Shown: in pieces, positions 1 to 10,009 of the stretch
Layout: each line of letters begins with the position of its first letter
Position numbering within the stretch: position 1 is the stretch's first letter
NCBI RefSeq assembly: GCF_905475395.1
Contig: NC_058337.1
Coordinates: forward strand, 138,515,172-138,579,171
Source: Chrysoperla carnea
Lineage: Eukaryota; Arthropoda; Insecta; Neuroptera; Chrysopidae
Length of the DNA: 64,000 nt
Direction of reading: 5' to 3'
The notes under the pieces: model-generated
Seen by the model: only the letters and a program-made list of their open reading frames with translations
Databases searched by the model: none
Told to the model about the DNA's origin: nothing
Translations under genes and position numbers: made by a program

Positions 1-585
1 TCCAAAATGCTCAAATATTCTTCTAATTTCCCGATTTTTGCCCTCAAACAAAATAACTTCAAGCCATGAGTTAGTGGAATTTTTCCTAAGCAACTTTATT
101 GATTGTGGATTATAAAATATTCCGTCAATTTCTAGGTTTTTATAATTACTTTTTAGTAGAAGATCAGGATTTCCGTAAGCTCTAACAGTATATACCCGTT
201 TTAACTTACTTGAGGGTAGTTCAAACTGACGAGCTAAATCACCATTATTGGTTAGTAGTAATAAACCCTCACTATTTAAATCTAGTCTACCTATCGAAAT
301 TACACGCGGTAACCCAGTTAATTGTTCGAATACAGTTTTACGAGATAGAGGATCTTTATGGGTAGTAATTAAACCAACAGGCTTGTAGTAAATCCATAGC
401 CTTGATTTTTGAGAAGAAGTAATTAATGAACCTGATACCTCAATTTGATTATCGATATCAACATTTGTAGCAGGTGACGTAACTATTACCCCGTCTACTT
501 TCACTTGTCCATCAAGAATTAGCTTTTCGGCATCTCGCCTAGAACAAACTCCTGCATTACTAATTAATTTTGCTAACCTTTGCAC
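1..585 (-). CDS. rluB: 23S rRNA pseudouridine synthase RluB, partial
   Basis: RsuA/RluB family pseudouridine synthase, which isomerises a uridine in 23S rRNA. The visible 195 residues contain an N-terminal S4 RNA-binding domain (about residues 2-45, with the run NAGVCSRRDAEKLI) and the catalytic domain with the GRLDLNSEGLLLLTNNGD block, whose Asp is the expected nucleophile. The C-terminus runs off the left edge of the window. The start is a GTG at 585, chosen because the S4 domain begins right after it; no strong ribosome site is visible. The frame is open throughout, unlike the genes just upstream of it. Confidence 0.85.
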   Translation of the reverse strand, partial: MQRLAKLISNAGVCSRRDAEKLILDGQVKVDGVIVTSPATNVDIDNQIEVSGSLITSSQKSRLWIYYKPVGLITTHKDPLSRKTVFEQLTGLPRVISIGRLDLNSEGLLLLTNNGDLARQFELPSSKLKRVYTVRAYGNPDLLLKSNYKNLEIDGIFYNPQSIKLLRKNSTNSWLEVILFEGKNREIRRIFEHFG

Positions 586-648
586 TTTATTATTTTTTTA
601 TGCTGAATTTATTTTGGTTCATGATTTTGCTGCCACGCAACAAATAAT

Positions 649-1333
649 CTAATTTACGGCTAGCTTATATTTTAAATTAACCAGTTTTATATGACAATTG
701 ATACTACATTTATTGTTTGCTAACTTAGTAGAAGAAGGTTTTTTAGGGCTTTTAGCAAGAGTCTTAGTTTGTGGTTTTTTTATATTAATATTCTTTACAA
801 ATTTTTCTGTTTCAGCATGTAAATATTCTATTTTTACTTTAGCTAAACCTTGCTTTTTAAAAGCTAAAACTTCTGCTGCTTTTGCAGATACGTCTATTAT
901 ACGATTTGGTTTATAAGGTCCACGATCATTAACCATTAAAATCACTGATTTATTATTAGCTTTGTTAGTTACTTTAACTAAACATGGAAGAGGAAGAGTT
1001 TTGTGAGCAGCAGTTAATAAATTTTTATTAAAAATATCCCCATTAGCAGTTTTTTTACCATGGAATTTGTCTCTACCTCCACCCATACCAGGAAGCATAA
1101 CCTGTTTCAGTAAAGCTTTTTGGAGCATGAGGTTTATAAGTTTTGCCCTTTATTTTATATTGGTTACCAACCTTATAATGCCCTTTATAAACTAAATTAT
1201 GAGGATCGTCTTTTGATAGTTCCTTATGTGAATGCTTACAAGAACATGGTAGCTTTTTTGAATTATTACAACCACTTAAAAAAAAACAATAAAAGATTAA
1301 TAAAATTAGTAAAACAAATTTATGATTCATCAC
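649..1333 (-). pseudogene. rlpA: RlpA-like septal ring lipoprotein, frameshifted
   Basis: Rare lipoprotein A family, peptidoglycan-binding or lytic transglycosylase proteins with a double-psi beta-barrel. The N-terminal part (1333 down to about 1073) has a lipoprotein signal with lipobox LSGC and reaches TGYASWYG. The barrel continues in another frame ([29 protein letters not shown]) to the stop at 649. One extra G in the GGG before GGAGGTAGAGAC, near 1085, explains the break. The Lys-rich tail follows the barrel. It is either a pseudogene or a sequencing error in a short G run; the rest of the coding sequence looks normal. Confidence 0.85.
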
Positions 1334-1930
1334 CCGCAGTGTTACTATTAAAATTATCTGCTATTTTAGCATAACACACAACTTTTTCAACACCTTTTAT
1401 TTTTGAGGCAAGATCAGCAAAGTTTTCTAGCTCTTCTTCTAACCTTGCAACTCCAAATAAATAAACCACATTATCTACTGTTAAAACAGTATAATTAGCA
1501 AATTTAATGTCCTTTCTGACGAGATTCTTAGCTTTAATCTGTGCTGTTATCATACTATCTCTAGTATATTGTGCTAAGTCAAAGTGATTACTATTTTTAA
1601 TTACTTTTAACTCATTAATTACTTCAGTTACGCCTTTTTTATTCCAAGCAATTTCTACTGCTTTCAACGCATCTTTCTCTTTCTGAATATTTCCTGTTAA
1701 CAGCACTCTACCTTCAGACACCTCAACTTTGATTTTAGCACCTAATTCTTTAAAATTATTTTTTACTAGACCAGCTTTAATACCAGCTGAAATTCTTGAG
1801 TCATTTAATGTTCCAGATATTGGCTGATCTTTTGAAGCAACAACACCAGTAGTGGTTGCTGCAGTAAAAATAGCCGGTAAACAACCTGAAAGATTAAAGG
1901 CTAGAGTTATGAAAAATAAATTCTTAACAT
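1320..1930 (-). pseudogene. BON-domain lipoprotein, start region frameshifted
   Basis: OsmY-like secreted lipoprotein with two BON domains (putative phospholipid-binding modules). From the ATG at 1930 the frame ends after seven codons. The signal sequence and lipobox (ITLAFNLSGC) lie in the next frame and continue without interruption to the stop at 1320, so one A appears to be missing at about 1926. BON segments are recognisable as VSEGRVLLTGNIQKEKDA and VDNVVYLFGVARLEEE. The 3' end overlaps the rlpA start by 14 bases, so the two form a small cell-envelope unit. The function in rickettsiae is not established. Confidence 0.75.
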
Positions 1931-2096
1931 AGTATTATTAATAAATGAAAAGTTGGTAGACAAGTATACCTTTAATACTTCAAGATTTGGCAAGCCAAAT
2001 TTCGGGATTCATCTTTGCTCACGTAGTTTATCTATGTTCTGCAGACTCACCGCTTATTTGACTTACCAACTTTTGAAGTATTTGTGGTATATATAA
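1931..2096. other. Intergenic region with degenerate repeat
   Basis: No gene is seen. It holds a mixed-composition stretch (about 1965-2080) with an approximate inverted relation between its ends (CAAGTATACCTTTAATACTTCAAG and CTTTTGAAGTATTTGTGGTATAT type sequences), similar to a segment before tsaB at 7740-7795. It is probably a rickettsial dispersed repeat. Confidence 0.4.
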
Positions 2097-2637
2097 CTAT
2101 ATTTTATTATCGGGTAACTTATTTTTCAATAGTAGAGGCAATTGAAGTAAAATGAATACAAAAGTAATCGGCACTACGGCGAATACTTTAAACTTAACCC
2201 ATGTTTCATCTGGGAAATTACGCCAAACTATTTCGTTAACTATAGCCATGAAAAAGAAATAAGTTGCTGTTCTGTAGCTTAAAGTAATCCAACTTTCTTC
2301 TTTGAGGCGGATTATACTTTCTCAAGCATATTTAATAAAAGGATTTTTCTTAATACCGCTTGTAAGGAAAATTATTCCAAAAATAACATAATATAGTCGG
2401 TTTGATTTTTATATACATCGAATTACCACTAATTAAAGTTATAATACCTGAAACAAGTAATACAGCTGTAGAAATAATGGAAAGCTTTGACACTTTTTTA
2501 TCTATAATATAACAAAGGGTAATACAAATAACAGAAGTAATAAGCATATAGATGGTAGCACTCTGTATGCCGCCACCATAAAAAAATCGTGCGAAGAATG
2601 GTACTACTGGACCAATTGCTGATAAAAGTTTAAACAT
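2097..2637 (-). pseudogene. yciB: Septation protein A (YciB), frameshift plus nonsense
   Basis: Inner-membrane YciB/IspZ family protein linked to cell-envelope and septum synthesis. The first 80 residues (MFKLLSAIGPVVPFFARFFYGG onward) are typical, with several hydrophobic helices. The frame shifts near 2385 after KIKPTIL. The C-terminal part is readable in another frame (LKEESWITLSYRTATYFFF, FPDETWVKFK, LPDNK) to a stop at 2097, but it also contains TGA where the family has Leu (near 2322). Two independent lesions make this a true pseudogene rather than one read error. Confidence 0.85.
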
Positions 2638-2650
2638 ATTTTGATATTTC

Positions 2651-3495
2651 TTAACTTATTTGTTGTGTATTTTCTTTTGGTAATGGTGCTAAGATATTTT
2701 TAGAGTATCTTAGTCGCACTTGTATGAAAATATTTATTAATAATATAGTGGTAAAGTAAGCAAGCACTTGTAAACCATTAGGTCTTGCAATATAACCAGT
2801 AACAATATGTAAAATTTTGCCGATCATACTTATATCTGCTACTAACCAAGAGCTATCCCAAACTTGATCAGATAAGAACATAACTAAACCAGATGAGGTT
2901 AAAATTCCTGCCGCACTCGCTGCAAAACCACCTGCGATCAACATTAATAATATATTAGAAATTTTAATAATATATTTTTAATTAAACCAAAATATATTAT
3001 TAGACCAAGTAGAAAGCCACTTGTAGCACCTATGATTAAGCCCTGTATATAGTTACTACTTGTTATAGTTTTAACTGAAGAAATACTATATACCAAAATA
3101 ATAATTTCTGCACCTTCTCGCAATATAGTGCTAGCGACTAAAAAAACCAACATTAAATAGCTGGAATTACCTTCATGAATTTTTGTTGAAATATTGTTTA
3201 TATGTTGTTTAACTTTCGTTCCATAGCCTTGCATCCATATTATTGTCCAGCTAAGTAAAATAGTGATCAATATCATAATTCCGGAATCGAATAATTCGTC
3301 CCCCATGCCGCCGAAAGATAAAGATAACTTACGAGTAAAAAAGGCAAAAATTGAAGCGGATACTACCCCAAGCATTCCACCAGCAATAATATAAATACGT
3401 GATTTTTCTATATGCTTTGTTACTGCAAGTATTATACCAACTAACAAAGATATTTCTAAACATTCACGAAATACTATTAAAGCAATTTTAAACAT
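2651..3495 (-). pseudogene. FTR1-family iron permease, frameshifted
   Basis: Multi-pass FTR1/EfeU-type iron permease. The first half (183 codons from the ATG at 3495) has RECLE near residue 10 and REGAE near residue 126, the paired R-E-x-x-E motifs that coordinate ferric iron in this family. One missing A near 2965 ends that frame; the second half continues in the next frame with SNILLMLIAGGFAASAAG and further helices to the stop at 2651. It follows the cupredoxin gene by 8 bases on the same strand, which suggests a two-gene iron-uptake operon now inactive. Confidence 0.85.
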
Positions 3496-3503
3496 ATTTT
3501 TAC

Positions 3504-3890
3504 TTAATCCTTAACAATTAAAAAACCTTGTGCTGTATCTTGGTGAAAATCTCCAAAAAAATCATATTTTCCCGGCTTTAAAGGAGCAAGTATAATTTTT
3601 ATAGAATCATGTGGCATCACGATTTTTTCTCGATGTAAATCATGACTTTCAAATTCTTCTACAGTATCATCTTCATTATGAATAACTAATCTTATTTTAG
3701 TAGATTTTGGCACTTCTACTATGTCTGGAACAAATTTATGATCCTTTATAACTATTTTTATTTCTAATATCTCATCATTATTATTGTTAGAATTTTTATT
3801 TGCTAAAATAAAAAGACTTATCCCTGCTATTAATAAAAATATTAAACTTGCCAATATAATAATATTTTTATTTTTTTGATTCGTTTGCAT
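3504..3890 (-). CDS. Cupredoxin-domain membrane-anchored protein of iron uptake
   Basis: A 128-residue protein with one N-terminal membrane segment (IIILASLIFLLIAGISLFIL) followed by a cupredoxin-like domain (DHKFVPDIVEVPKSTKIRLV to the C-terminal GFLIVKD). Such EfeO-like cupredoxin domains accompany FTR1 permeases, and here ftr1 starts 8 bases downstream. The start at 3890 is preceded by GGGAG at a good distance. The frame is open further upstream, but that extension is translated IS200 sequence and is not part of the gene. Metal binding is inferred; His and Met residues are present (HDLHREKIVMPHD). Confidence 0.7.
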   Translation of the reverse strand: MQTNQKNKNIIILASLIFLLIAGISLFILANKNSNNNNDEILEIKIVIKDHKFVPDIVEVPKSTKIRLVIHNEDDTVEEFESHDLHREKIVMPHDSIKIILAPLKPGKYDFFGDFHQDTAQGFLIVKD

Positions 3891-3903
3891 ATTAAACTCC
3901 CAG

Positions 3904-4350
3904 CTTAAATCAATTACTACCAACTGTAACAACAAAATACCCTCTAGCCCAAAGATGTTGACCCCAATATCGCTTACGAAGTAGTTCAAATTCCTGTAGC
4001 AATTTACGACTACTCTTTCCTTTAATATATTGTAACACCTTAGATATTGAGATACTCGGTGGAACTGATACTAATATATGAACATGATCAGGACTTATGC
4101 TACCACTAATTATATCTATGTAATTAGCTGCACATATTTCCTGAATTAATTCCCTTGCTCTACTTGGTATTTGCCCAGTTAAACTCTATACCTGGACTTT
4201 GTACAAAACACTATATGATACTTTAAATCATACAGGCTATGAGACCCTCTCCTATATTCCATCTCTTCCTCTAGTAACCTATTAGATAGATTATACTAGT
4301 GTTCGCCTAAAGGCGAGGGTGTTAACCCTATTCCACTTAACTACATAAAG
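3904..4350 (-). mobile_element. IS200/IS605-type element, internally deleted
   Basis: Remnant of the same IS200-like element found whole at 6690-7283. The end with the GCCTAAAGGCG hairpin is at about 4300-4350, and tnpA starts at 4262 on the minus strand. The coding region is frameshifted (one base lost in the TTTTAACTGGG block near 4180). It stops at about 3912, where sequence for the last 30 or so residues is deleted and the terminal TCAATTACTAC is joined directly. It lies just upstream of the cupredoxin gene and may have displaced that gene's native promoter. Confidence 0.8.
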
Positions 4351-4430
4351 TTTAAAACACATTTTTGTTTATAAAATTTTTAACGGTCTCACATATTAAT
4401 TAAATTTCATATCTTTAATAATTATAAAAT

Positions 4431-4547
4431 TCACCCTGCAAATTTTATTAAAGCTACAAGATATACAATAATTATCATAATGACAAGCACAGATAATAAA
4501 ATATAATTTTTTTGTTTCTTAATATCAGATATTTTTCGTTGTTTCAT
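4431..4547 (-). CDS. Small single-pass membrane protein (38 aa)
   Basis: A small open frame beginning MKQRKISDIKKQKNY and continuing into a hydrophobic helix (about residues 16-34) with a short polar end. Its shape (charged N-terminus with RN/KN-Y just before one helix) resembles the tiny proteins found beside cytochrome oxidase assembly genes in alphaproteobacteria, but this is only a resemblance. It lies 5 bases downstream of the FKBP gene on the same strand, so it may be co-transcribed. The next gene in that direction is an IS200 remnant. Confidence 0.45.
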   Translation of the reverse strand: MKQRKISDIKKQKNYILLSVLVIMIIIVYLVALIKFAG

Positions 4548-4552
4548 ATTTA

Positions 4553-5539
4553 TTATTTAAAATCATTAATTTCAAGCATTAGATATTCATTTAAAGGAAG
4601 TGATTCTTGTAAAATTATCTTATTTATATTAGACCCTAATGCCTTAAAAGTCTGTCCTTTAGCAATAACAGTTCGAGTACCAACTGGTACTTTACCTTGC
4701 AAAGCATAAGAAAAAATTAGAGGATAGGTAATATCACCAATTTTCATATCGACTTTTTGCCCTTTATCTTTTAAGTCATATAACACTTCACCATTTGCAA
4801 GGCGAGTAATTTTAGCATTAAAAGCTATCTTTTCACCACATAATAAAGGAATACGATAAGCTATTTCATTATCATAAATTTTAACTTCATTATTATTAAT
4901 AAAATTTTGTGGCAATATAGATTTGAGCATGACATTAACTCTATATGCACTATCGGCATTATCATTATTAGCACCAACACTAGTAGCATATTTAGCAGGA
5001 ATAATAGCCTCTCTTGCTTGCCCTACATTCATTCCTACTATTACGTTATCAAGACCAAGCATTACAGCACCCGAACCTATAGTAAAAGTTTTAGTATCTT
5101 CTGAGATTAAATTATTACTCATATCCGATATTTGATAAAATACTGTAACTACATGACCACAAGAAGCAGGTCCAACATTACCAGTACCAATAGTATTAAT
5201 TTTAAATAGAGAAGTTATTAAATATTTATGTACAGGAATGGTATAATCTTTAGTATCTATAGGTTTATTTAATGGCTGTAAAATATTTTCGAAGAATGCT
5301 TTACCTTCCTCAGTTTTAAGAGAATTAATTACTATTTTGGAAATTGTTCGTTCAAATAAATTGCCATTTAGAGAGACAGGAGGCTCGTTATTAATACTAA
5401 CTTGATTTTCGTTATTAGATGAGTTATTTACACTTGCTTGTTCTATAATCGTAGCATTATTATCATCAGAAGAGATGTTTAACTTTGCTATATTATAAAG
5501 TACTAAAGCTACAATTATTAAAGATAGAAGTTTTTGCAT
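4553..5539 (-). CDS. FKBP-type peptidyl-prolyl isomerase, envelope-anchored
   Basis: A 328-residue protein with a signal or anchor helix ([15 protein letters not shown]) and a low-complexity Asn/Ser-rich linker (about 25-60). A FKBP domain follows in the middle, recognisable by [32 protein letters not shown] and [13 protein letters not shown]. The C-terminal 120 residues are a second beta-rich region containing a degenerate FKBP-like pattern ([19 protein letters not shown]). It probably assists folding of exported proteins. It is open and intact, unlike much of the neighbourhood. Confidence 0.7.
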   Translation of the reverse strand: MQKLLSLIIVALVLYNIAKLNISSDDNNATIIEQASVNNSSNNENQVSINNEPPVSLNGNLFERTISKIVINSLKTEEGKAFFENILQPLNKPIDTKDYTIPVHKYLITSLFKINTIGTGNVGPASCGHVVTVFYQISDMSNNLISEDTKTFTIGSGAVMLGLDNVIVGMNVGQAREAIIPAKYATSVGANNDNADSAYRVNVMLKSILPQNFINNNEVKIYDNEIAYRIPLLCGEKIAFNAKITRLANGEVLYDLKDKGQKVDMKIGDITYPLIFSYALQGKVPVGTRTVIAKGQTFKALGSNINKIILQESLPLNEYLMLEINDFK

Positions 5540-5659
5540 ATTAATAATATTAGTATTACAATTAAATTTACTATAACAATCAATTATTTAATAATCAAAT
5601 GAGAATAAAAATAATTTGATTAATATGAATAATTGTTTTAATTTGATTATAGTATAGAT

Positions 5660-5960
5660 CGGTAGTCGTCATTGCGAGGAGGCATTGCCCGCGTGGATGT
5701 CAAATCGTCATTGCGAGCGACTGCAAGGAGCGTGGCAATCCAGAAAAATAATAAAAAATGCTAACTTATAGCATTTTTTAACTGGATTGCTTCGTCAACT
5801 ACTTCATAATTTCCTCGCAATGACGGAAAAACGGATCCACGTGGGCAATGCCTTGCGAGGAGCGTAGCTTTGATACAATCTCATGAAAGATTGAAAGAAA
5901 TATAAAATTCCTAAGATTGCCGCGTCGATGCGTTGCCTCTCCTCGTAATGACGAAAAATA
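5660..5960. repeat. Rickettsia palindromic element cluster
   Basis: GC-richer imperfect palindromes with the recurring cores GTCATTGCGAG, GGCATTGCCCGCGTGGATC, GCGTGGCAATCCAG and CTCGCAATGAC in both orientations. The same cores recur at 18855, 41393, 43625, 46435 and 47897. The structure can form long hairpins. It fills most of the gap between the FKBP gene and the dioxygenase-like gene. Confidence 0.75.
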
Positions 5961-5972
5961 ACAAAAAATAAA

Positions 5973-6608
5973 GTGGTGAAAAGTGAAAAACTTACATTTT
6001 GTTTTTTATGTTTCTGGACATTAAATATATTTGCTGCTTCCAAAGGCTATCCTAATAAGCTTAATCGTTGTAAAATTACAAGAAATATATTTAATGATTA
6101 TGAACCAAAAGTTTTTGAACCTACCAATAATTTATTACGTAAGACAGGGCAGATTTCTAGATTTTATGGTGAAAAAATCATAATAAAAGGAATAGTACTA
6201 GATCAGAATTGTGTGCCAGTTGCAGATGCTAAAGTTTATTTATGGCAAGCAGGTAGCGGTGGTAAATATCCTTATGAACCTTTAAAAACACGTGTTGATA
6301 AAAGAAGATTTACCGGCAAAAAAGATTCTAGTTTTACTGGTAGCGGCACTGCTACTACTAATAATAAAGGGGAATATTACTTTGTCAGTATGTTACCTTA
6401 TAAATCTGCTGGTAATTTAAAAAGTGTTAATATAAGAGTAGAACATCCAGATCTTAAAACATTAGAAACACGTTTAGATCTATCTAATAAAAATACATGT
6501 AGCAATGAATGTGGCGAGATTAATCCCGCTTTGATTGAGCCTCAACAACATCTGAAATCATTTTGTTTTGACTTAGTATTACAAGGTACGACATTGAAGA
6601 GATATTGA
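5973..6608 (+). CDS. Intradiol ring-cleavage dioxygenase-like secreted protein
   Basis: A 211-residue protein with a probable N-terminal signal peptide ([17 protein letters not shown]). Its beta-sandwich domain resembles the core of protocatechuate 3,4-dioxygenase beta subunits: [53 protein letters not shown] and [18 protein letters not shown]. Catalytic iron ligands of true intradiol dioxygenases (two Tyr, two His) are not clearly all present, so enzymatic activity is uncertain. The start appears to be GTG, just after an RPE cluster. It may be an exported protein of unknown role. Confidence 0.6.
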   Translation: MVKSEKLTFCFLCFWTLNIFAASKGYPNKLNRCKITRNIFNDYEPKVFEPTNNLLRKTGQISRFYGEKIIIKGIVLDQNCVPVADAKVYLWQAGSGGKYPYEPLKTRVDKRRFTGKKDSSFTGSGTATTNNKGEYYFVSMLPYKSAGNLKSVNIRVEHPDLKTLETRLDLSNKNTCSNECGEINPALIEPQQHLKSFCFDLVLQGTTLKRY

Positions 6609-6689
6609 TATCTGTCATGAGCTACGCAACTGCAAGGAGCTTGGCAATCTCATGAAACAATACTAAATTCCTGAGATTACGTGCGTACA

Positions 6690-7283
6690 ATTACTTTATG
6701 TAGTTAAGTGGGATAGGGTTAACACCCTCGCCTTTAGGCGAACACTTTAGTATAATCTATCTAATAGGTTACTAGAGGAAGAGATGGAATATAGGAGCGG
6801 GTCTCATAGAATGTATGATTTAAAGTATCATATAGTGTTTTGTACAAAGTACAGGTATAGAGTTTTAACTGGGCAAATAGCAAGTAGAGCAAGGGAAGTA
6901 ATTCAGGAAATATGTGCAGCTAATTACATAGATATAATTAGTGGCAGCATAAGTCCTGATCATGTTCATATATTAGTATCAGTTCCACCGAGTATCTCAA
7001 TATCTAAGGTGTTACAATATATTAAAGGAAAGAGTAGTCGTAAATTGCTACAGGAATTTGAACTACTTCGTAAGCGATATTGGGGTCAACATCTTTGGGC
7101 TAGAGGGTATTTTGTTGTTACAGTTGGTAATGTGAATTCAGAAGCAGTACAGAAGTATATAGAACAACAAGAAGAATATCATAAAAAAGATGATTTTAGA
7201 ATATCAAAGTTTTAGCGTTTACGCTTTTAATCTGCTTTGCAAGCGTAAACCAAACTACCGGCTTTAGACGGTAGTAATTGATT
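6690..7283 (+). mobile_element. IS200/IS605-type element, complete copy
   Basis: Begins TTTATGTAGTTAAGTGGG, with the CGCCTTTAGGCG hairpin at about 6730. It ends with the inverted GCGTTTACGCTT...AAGCGTAAAC and CTACCGGCTTTAGACGGTAG hairpins and AATTGAT. Hairpin ends without long inverted repeats or target duplication fit single-strand HUH transposition. It is inserted into an IS982 transposase gene. Confidence 0.85.
6784..7215 (+). CDS. tnpA: IS200-like transposase TnpA (Y1 HUH), intact
   Basis: A 143-residue Y1 transposase. The HUH metal site is HVHIL after SPDHVHILVSVPP. The catalytic Tyr is expected in VQKYIEQQEEYHKK near the C-terminus. The conserved WGQHLWARGYF precedes it. Full length for the IS200 group. 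It starts after GAGGAAGAG. This is the only clearly intact one of five copies of this family in the window (others at 3904, 9053, 14093 and 17283). Confidence 0.9.
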   Translation: MEYRSGSHRMYDLKYHIVFCTKYRYRVLTGQIASRAREVIQEICAANYIDIISGSISPDHVHILVSVPPSISISKVLQYIKGKSSRKLLQEFELLRKRYWGQHLWARGYFVVTVGNVNSEAVQKYIEQQEEYHKKDDFRISKF

Positions 7284-7673
7284 ACGAGAGATTCTTTTTG
7301 GATGACAAACTTCTAAAGATGTGGCGTCAATATAAGAAACTCCCGTAGATTTAGCTTTCTGCGTATACCATTCAAGTAATAAAACTAAATAACTCAAAAC
7401 TCTTGGTTTTAGAGCTATAAAACGAGTATATGATGGAAGAGTTACAAAGTCTGATTTATATAATTGTAGATAGGACATATAAAAATATTTAAAGTTTTTA
7501 CAAGGTGATTGATAGTATAAAAGCACTATTGTTAACAGCTCAGAATAGCTTATTTTAGGCTTTTTTGTAGGATATTTATTAATTAATGGTAAAAATGATT
7601 TATTAATCCATTGCTCGCTAATTTTACAAAAATCATCGACAAAACAAAATAATGCAGTAATATCTTTCTTCAT
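7281..7673 (-). pseudogene. IS982-family transposase, N-terminal part
   Basis: The first 131 residues of an IS982-family DDE transposase (MKKDITALFCFVDDFCK, YPTKKPKISYSELLTI, FVTLPSYTRFI). It reaches the first catalytic Asp (SYIDATSLEVCHPKR) and is then cut by the IS200 copy; the remaining frame is IS200 end sequence. The rest of the IS982 gene is not found on the other side of the IS200. The outer end of the element lies at about 7674-7735, where GGGATACTC and GAGTATC form an inverted pair. Confidence 0.8.
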
Positions 7674-7811
7674 GGGGATACTCTTGTTTTTTTTTGCTAA
7701 AAATTATATAGAGTATCTTCTATCCCTTGTAAATACTTACTTCCAAACCTGGAGTAATCCAGAATTCAGGTTTGAAGTATCTGCGGTATATAAATTTAGT
7801 CATTATAACTC

Positions 7812-8507
7812 ATGAAAATTCTAGCGCTTGATACGGCAAATAATACGGCATCGGTAGCACTTTTAGATAAAGACAATATCTTAGCGTATGCGGAAGAAGT
7901 ACGCCCGTCTATGCAGGCAGAAAATCTAATGCCTATGATAGAGCAGGTAATGAAAGCTGCTCAGTGTTCGTATGATGAGCTGGATTATTTAGCCGTAACA
8001 AACGGTCCTGGTAGTTTTACGGGAATTAGGATAGGGCTTGCTGTAGCTAAAGGTATATTATTTGCCAAAGAAAATATTAAAGGTGTAGCGGTTAGTAATT
8101 TTGAGCATGCTTATTTTAGAGCTATAGGGCAGGTTAAAGATTATGATAAGATATATGTATTCTTAAACGCCTATCGTAGTCAGCTTTATTTACAGATTTT
8201 TGATAAATCAGGTAAAATAAATGAGCCGTTATTAATAGATTTTGACTCTGCTATAGGACTACTTAAAAACGAAAAAGGGAATATAATTTGTTGCGGTAGC
8301 GGTCTTGAATTTATATATCCTCAAATCAAATATCTGCTGAACATAATAACTTTGCCACGCTTTGCGAGAGTTAAAGCATTTATTATTTGTAAATATGTAG
8401 CAAGCTTACTTGCAAATAAGGCGGAGTTAAATAGTGCTATAGAGCCGCTTTATATCCGCCCACCTGATGCTAAAATAATTGTCATAAATAGCAAATTACA
8501 GCAATAA
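7812..8507 (+). CDS. tsaB: tRNA t6A biosynthesis protein TsaB
   Basis: TsaB (YeaZ), the ASKHA-fold partner of TsaD in making threonylcarbamoyladenosine at position 37 of ANN-decoding tRNAs. The 231 residues show the N-terminal [16 protein letters not shown] and the hallmark [18 protein letters not shown], and run to normal length. The start at 7812 directly precedes the ASKHA motif. Upstream (7740-7800) is a degenerate repeat like that at 1965-2080. The frame is intact. Confidence 0.92.
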   Translation: MKILALDTANNTASVALLDKDNILAYAEEVRPSMQAENLMPMIEQVMKAAQCSYDELDYLAVTNGPGSFTGIRIGLAVAKGILFAKENIKGVAVSNFEHAYFRAIGQVKDYDKIYVFLNAYRSQLYLQIFDKSGKINEPLLIDFDSAIGLLKNEKGNIICCGSGLEFIYPQIKYLLNIITLPRFARVKAFIICKYVASLLANKAELNSAIEPLYIRPPDAKIIVINSKLQQ

Positions 8508-8528
8508 TTTACTATTTATATTAAAACT

Positions 8529-8771
8529 TTAAACCAATATTGCTTTAGAACAATACAAATCATCAATACCTAACGCTTCAATTAGAGGCATAGAATCTTC
8601 AATATAACTTGTATTGTGATATAAATTAGGTATCTGGATATTTTTTTCAATAGAGATATTTTGCATCATTTGGGGTAAATCATGATTTGAAATAGTAGTT
8701 TTCAATAATCTTTCATCTGAGGTTGTATCTAAAGCTTTTTCTAAATAAATAGCAGGAAGTATACTTTTCAA
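8529..8771 (-). CDS. Hypothetical protein (80 aa)
   Basis: Not recognised. A mostly polar, acidic 80-residue frame without signal peptide or membrane segment, convergent with tsaB and ending 21 bases from it. It could be the N-terminal remnant of a longer accessory protein. No strong ribosome site is visible. Confidence 0.3.
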   Translation of the reverse strand: MKSILPAIYLEKALDTTSDERLLKTTISNHDLPQMMQNISIEKNIQIPNLYHNTSYIEDSMPLIEALGIDDLYCSKAILV

Positions 8772-8813
8772 TTTAACTATAATAAAAAACTTTATTTTAT
8801 CAGAAGTCGTATT

Positions 8814-9023
8814 TTGTTTTTTAGATTGTTCAGCTTTATTAAATTCAATTATATTCTCTTCACCGAATATAAATTCATCATTAGCCTTAAAGGAAGGAGG
8901 TTTAAAGGATTTGTTTCTTCCAAACGAGTTAAAAAATTTTTTGTTAATCTACTTATTGCTATTATCATAATTCTATCTTATTTATTAATTTTAATAATCA
9001 GCGTTGCAATATATACAGAATAA
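8814..9023 (+). CDS. Hypothetical basic membrane protein (69 aa)
   Basis: Not recognised. A 69-residue frame rich in Phe, Lys and Ile with one strong hydrophobic helix near the C-terminus (LLIAIIIILSYLLILIISVAI). The AT-rich composition makes such frames common by chance. It ends 30 bases before an IS200 copy. Confidence 0.25.
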   Translation: MFFRLFSFIKFNYILFTEYKFIISLKGRRFKGFVSSKRVKKFFVNLLIAIIIILSYLLILIISVAIYTE

Positions 9024-9052
9024 TCAAGAAAAAAGTTAATATAATTTAATAT

Positions 9053-9644
9053 TTTATGTAGTTAAGTGGGATAGGGTTAACACCCTCGCCTTTAGGCGAA
9101 CACTTTAGTATAATCTATCTTATAGGTTACTAGAGGAAGAGATGGAATATAGGAGAGGGTCTCATAGCTTGTATGATTTAAAGTATCATATAGTGTTTTG
9201 TACAAAGTAAAGGTATAGAGTTTTAACTGGGCAAATAGCAAGTAGAGCAAGGGAAGTAATTCAGGAAATATGTGCAGCTAATTACATAGATATAATTAGT
9301 GGCAGCATAAGTCCTGATCATGTTCATATATTATAATCAGTTCCACCGAGTATCTCAATATCTAAGGTGTTACAATATATTAAAGGAAAGAGTAGTCGAA
9401 AATTGCTACAGGAATTTGAACTACTTCGTAAGCGATATTGGGGTCAACATCTTTGGGCTAGAGGGTATTTTGTTGTTACAGTTGGTAATGTGAATTCAGA
9501 AGGAGTACAGAAGTATATAGAGCAACAAGAAGAATATCATAAAAAAGATGATTTCAGAATATCAGAGTTTTAGCGTTTACGCTTTTAATCTGCTTTTCAA
9601 GCGTAAACCAAACTACCCGCTTTAGACGGTAGTAATTGATAGTT
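9053..9644 (+). mobile_element. IS200/IS605-type element with dead transposase
   Basis: Same ends as the 6690 copy. The tnpA frame (9142-9573) has the normal length of 432 bases but carries two nonsense codons: TAC to TAA in the TKYRYR block near 9208, and TAA replacing Val in HILVS near 9334. The frame after the second stop is open from about 9367. It is inserted into an IS630 orfA gene. It is non-autonomous but could be moved in trans by the 6784 transposase. Confidence 0.85.
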
Positions 9645-9962
9645 ATAACCAAGCTTTCTGATTTGTCTTAAAATAGTTACAGATGAAATATTGCCCCATT
9701 GCTTTGCTAAATCCTTTGATGTTTTATTCATATTAGCTTTGAAAAATTCTTTAAAAGATTCTGAATCTTTGATCTTATGACTATGACCTCTCTGATAACC
9801 AGTCGCTGCCTCTAAAGTACCTTGCTTATCCTTTAATTTTTTCCATTTATATATAGTATCACGACTTACATTAAATAATTTACTTACCTTACTTATTCGT
9901 ATCCCTGCTTCTACAGCTTTTATAACTCTTAGTCTTAGTTCTATTGCATATGCTCGTGCCAT
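9641..9962 (-). pseudogene. IS630-family transposase first part, cut by IS200
   Basis: Helix-turn-helix portion of an IS630-type transposase: MARAYAIELRLRVIKAVEAG, KVSKLFNVSRDTIYKWKKLKD, then TSKDLAKQWGNISSVTILRQIRKLGYNY. The last residues of the open frame are translated IS200 end sequence. No catalytic DDE part remains beyond the insertion. Confidence 0.75.
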
Positions 9963-10009
9963 ATCTCTTTATATATTTATTAATAATTGCTTAGTATAAC
10001 ATTATACTT

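Noticed and set aside
3891-3989. N-terminal extension of the cupredoxin protein
   Set aside because: The added residues are translated IS200 sequence; the start at 3890 has a ribosome site and begins the anchor helix.
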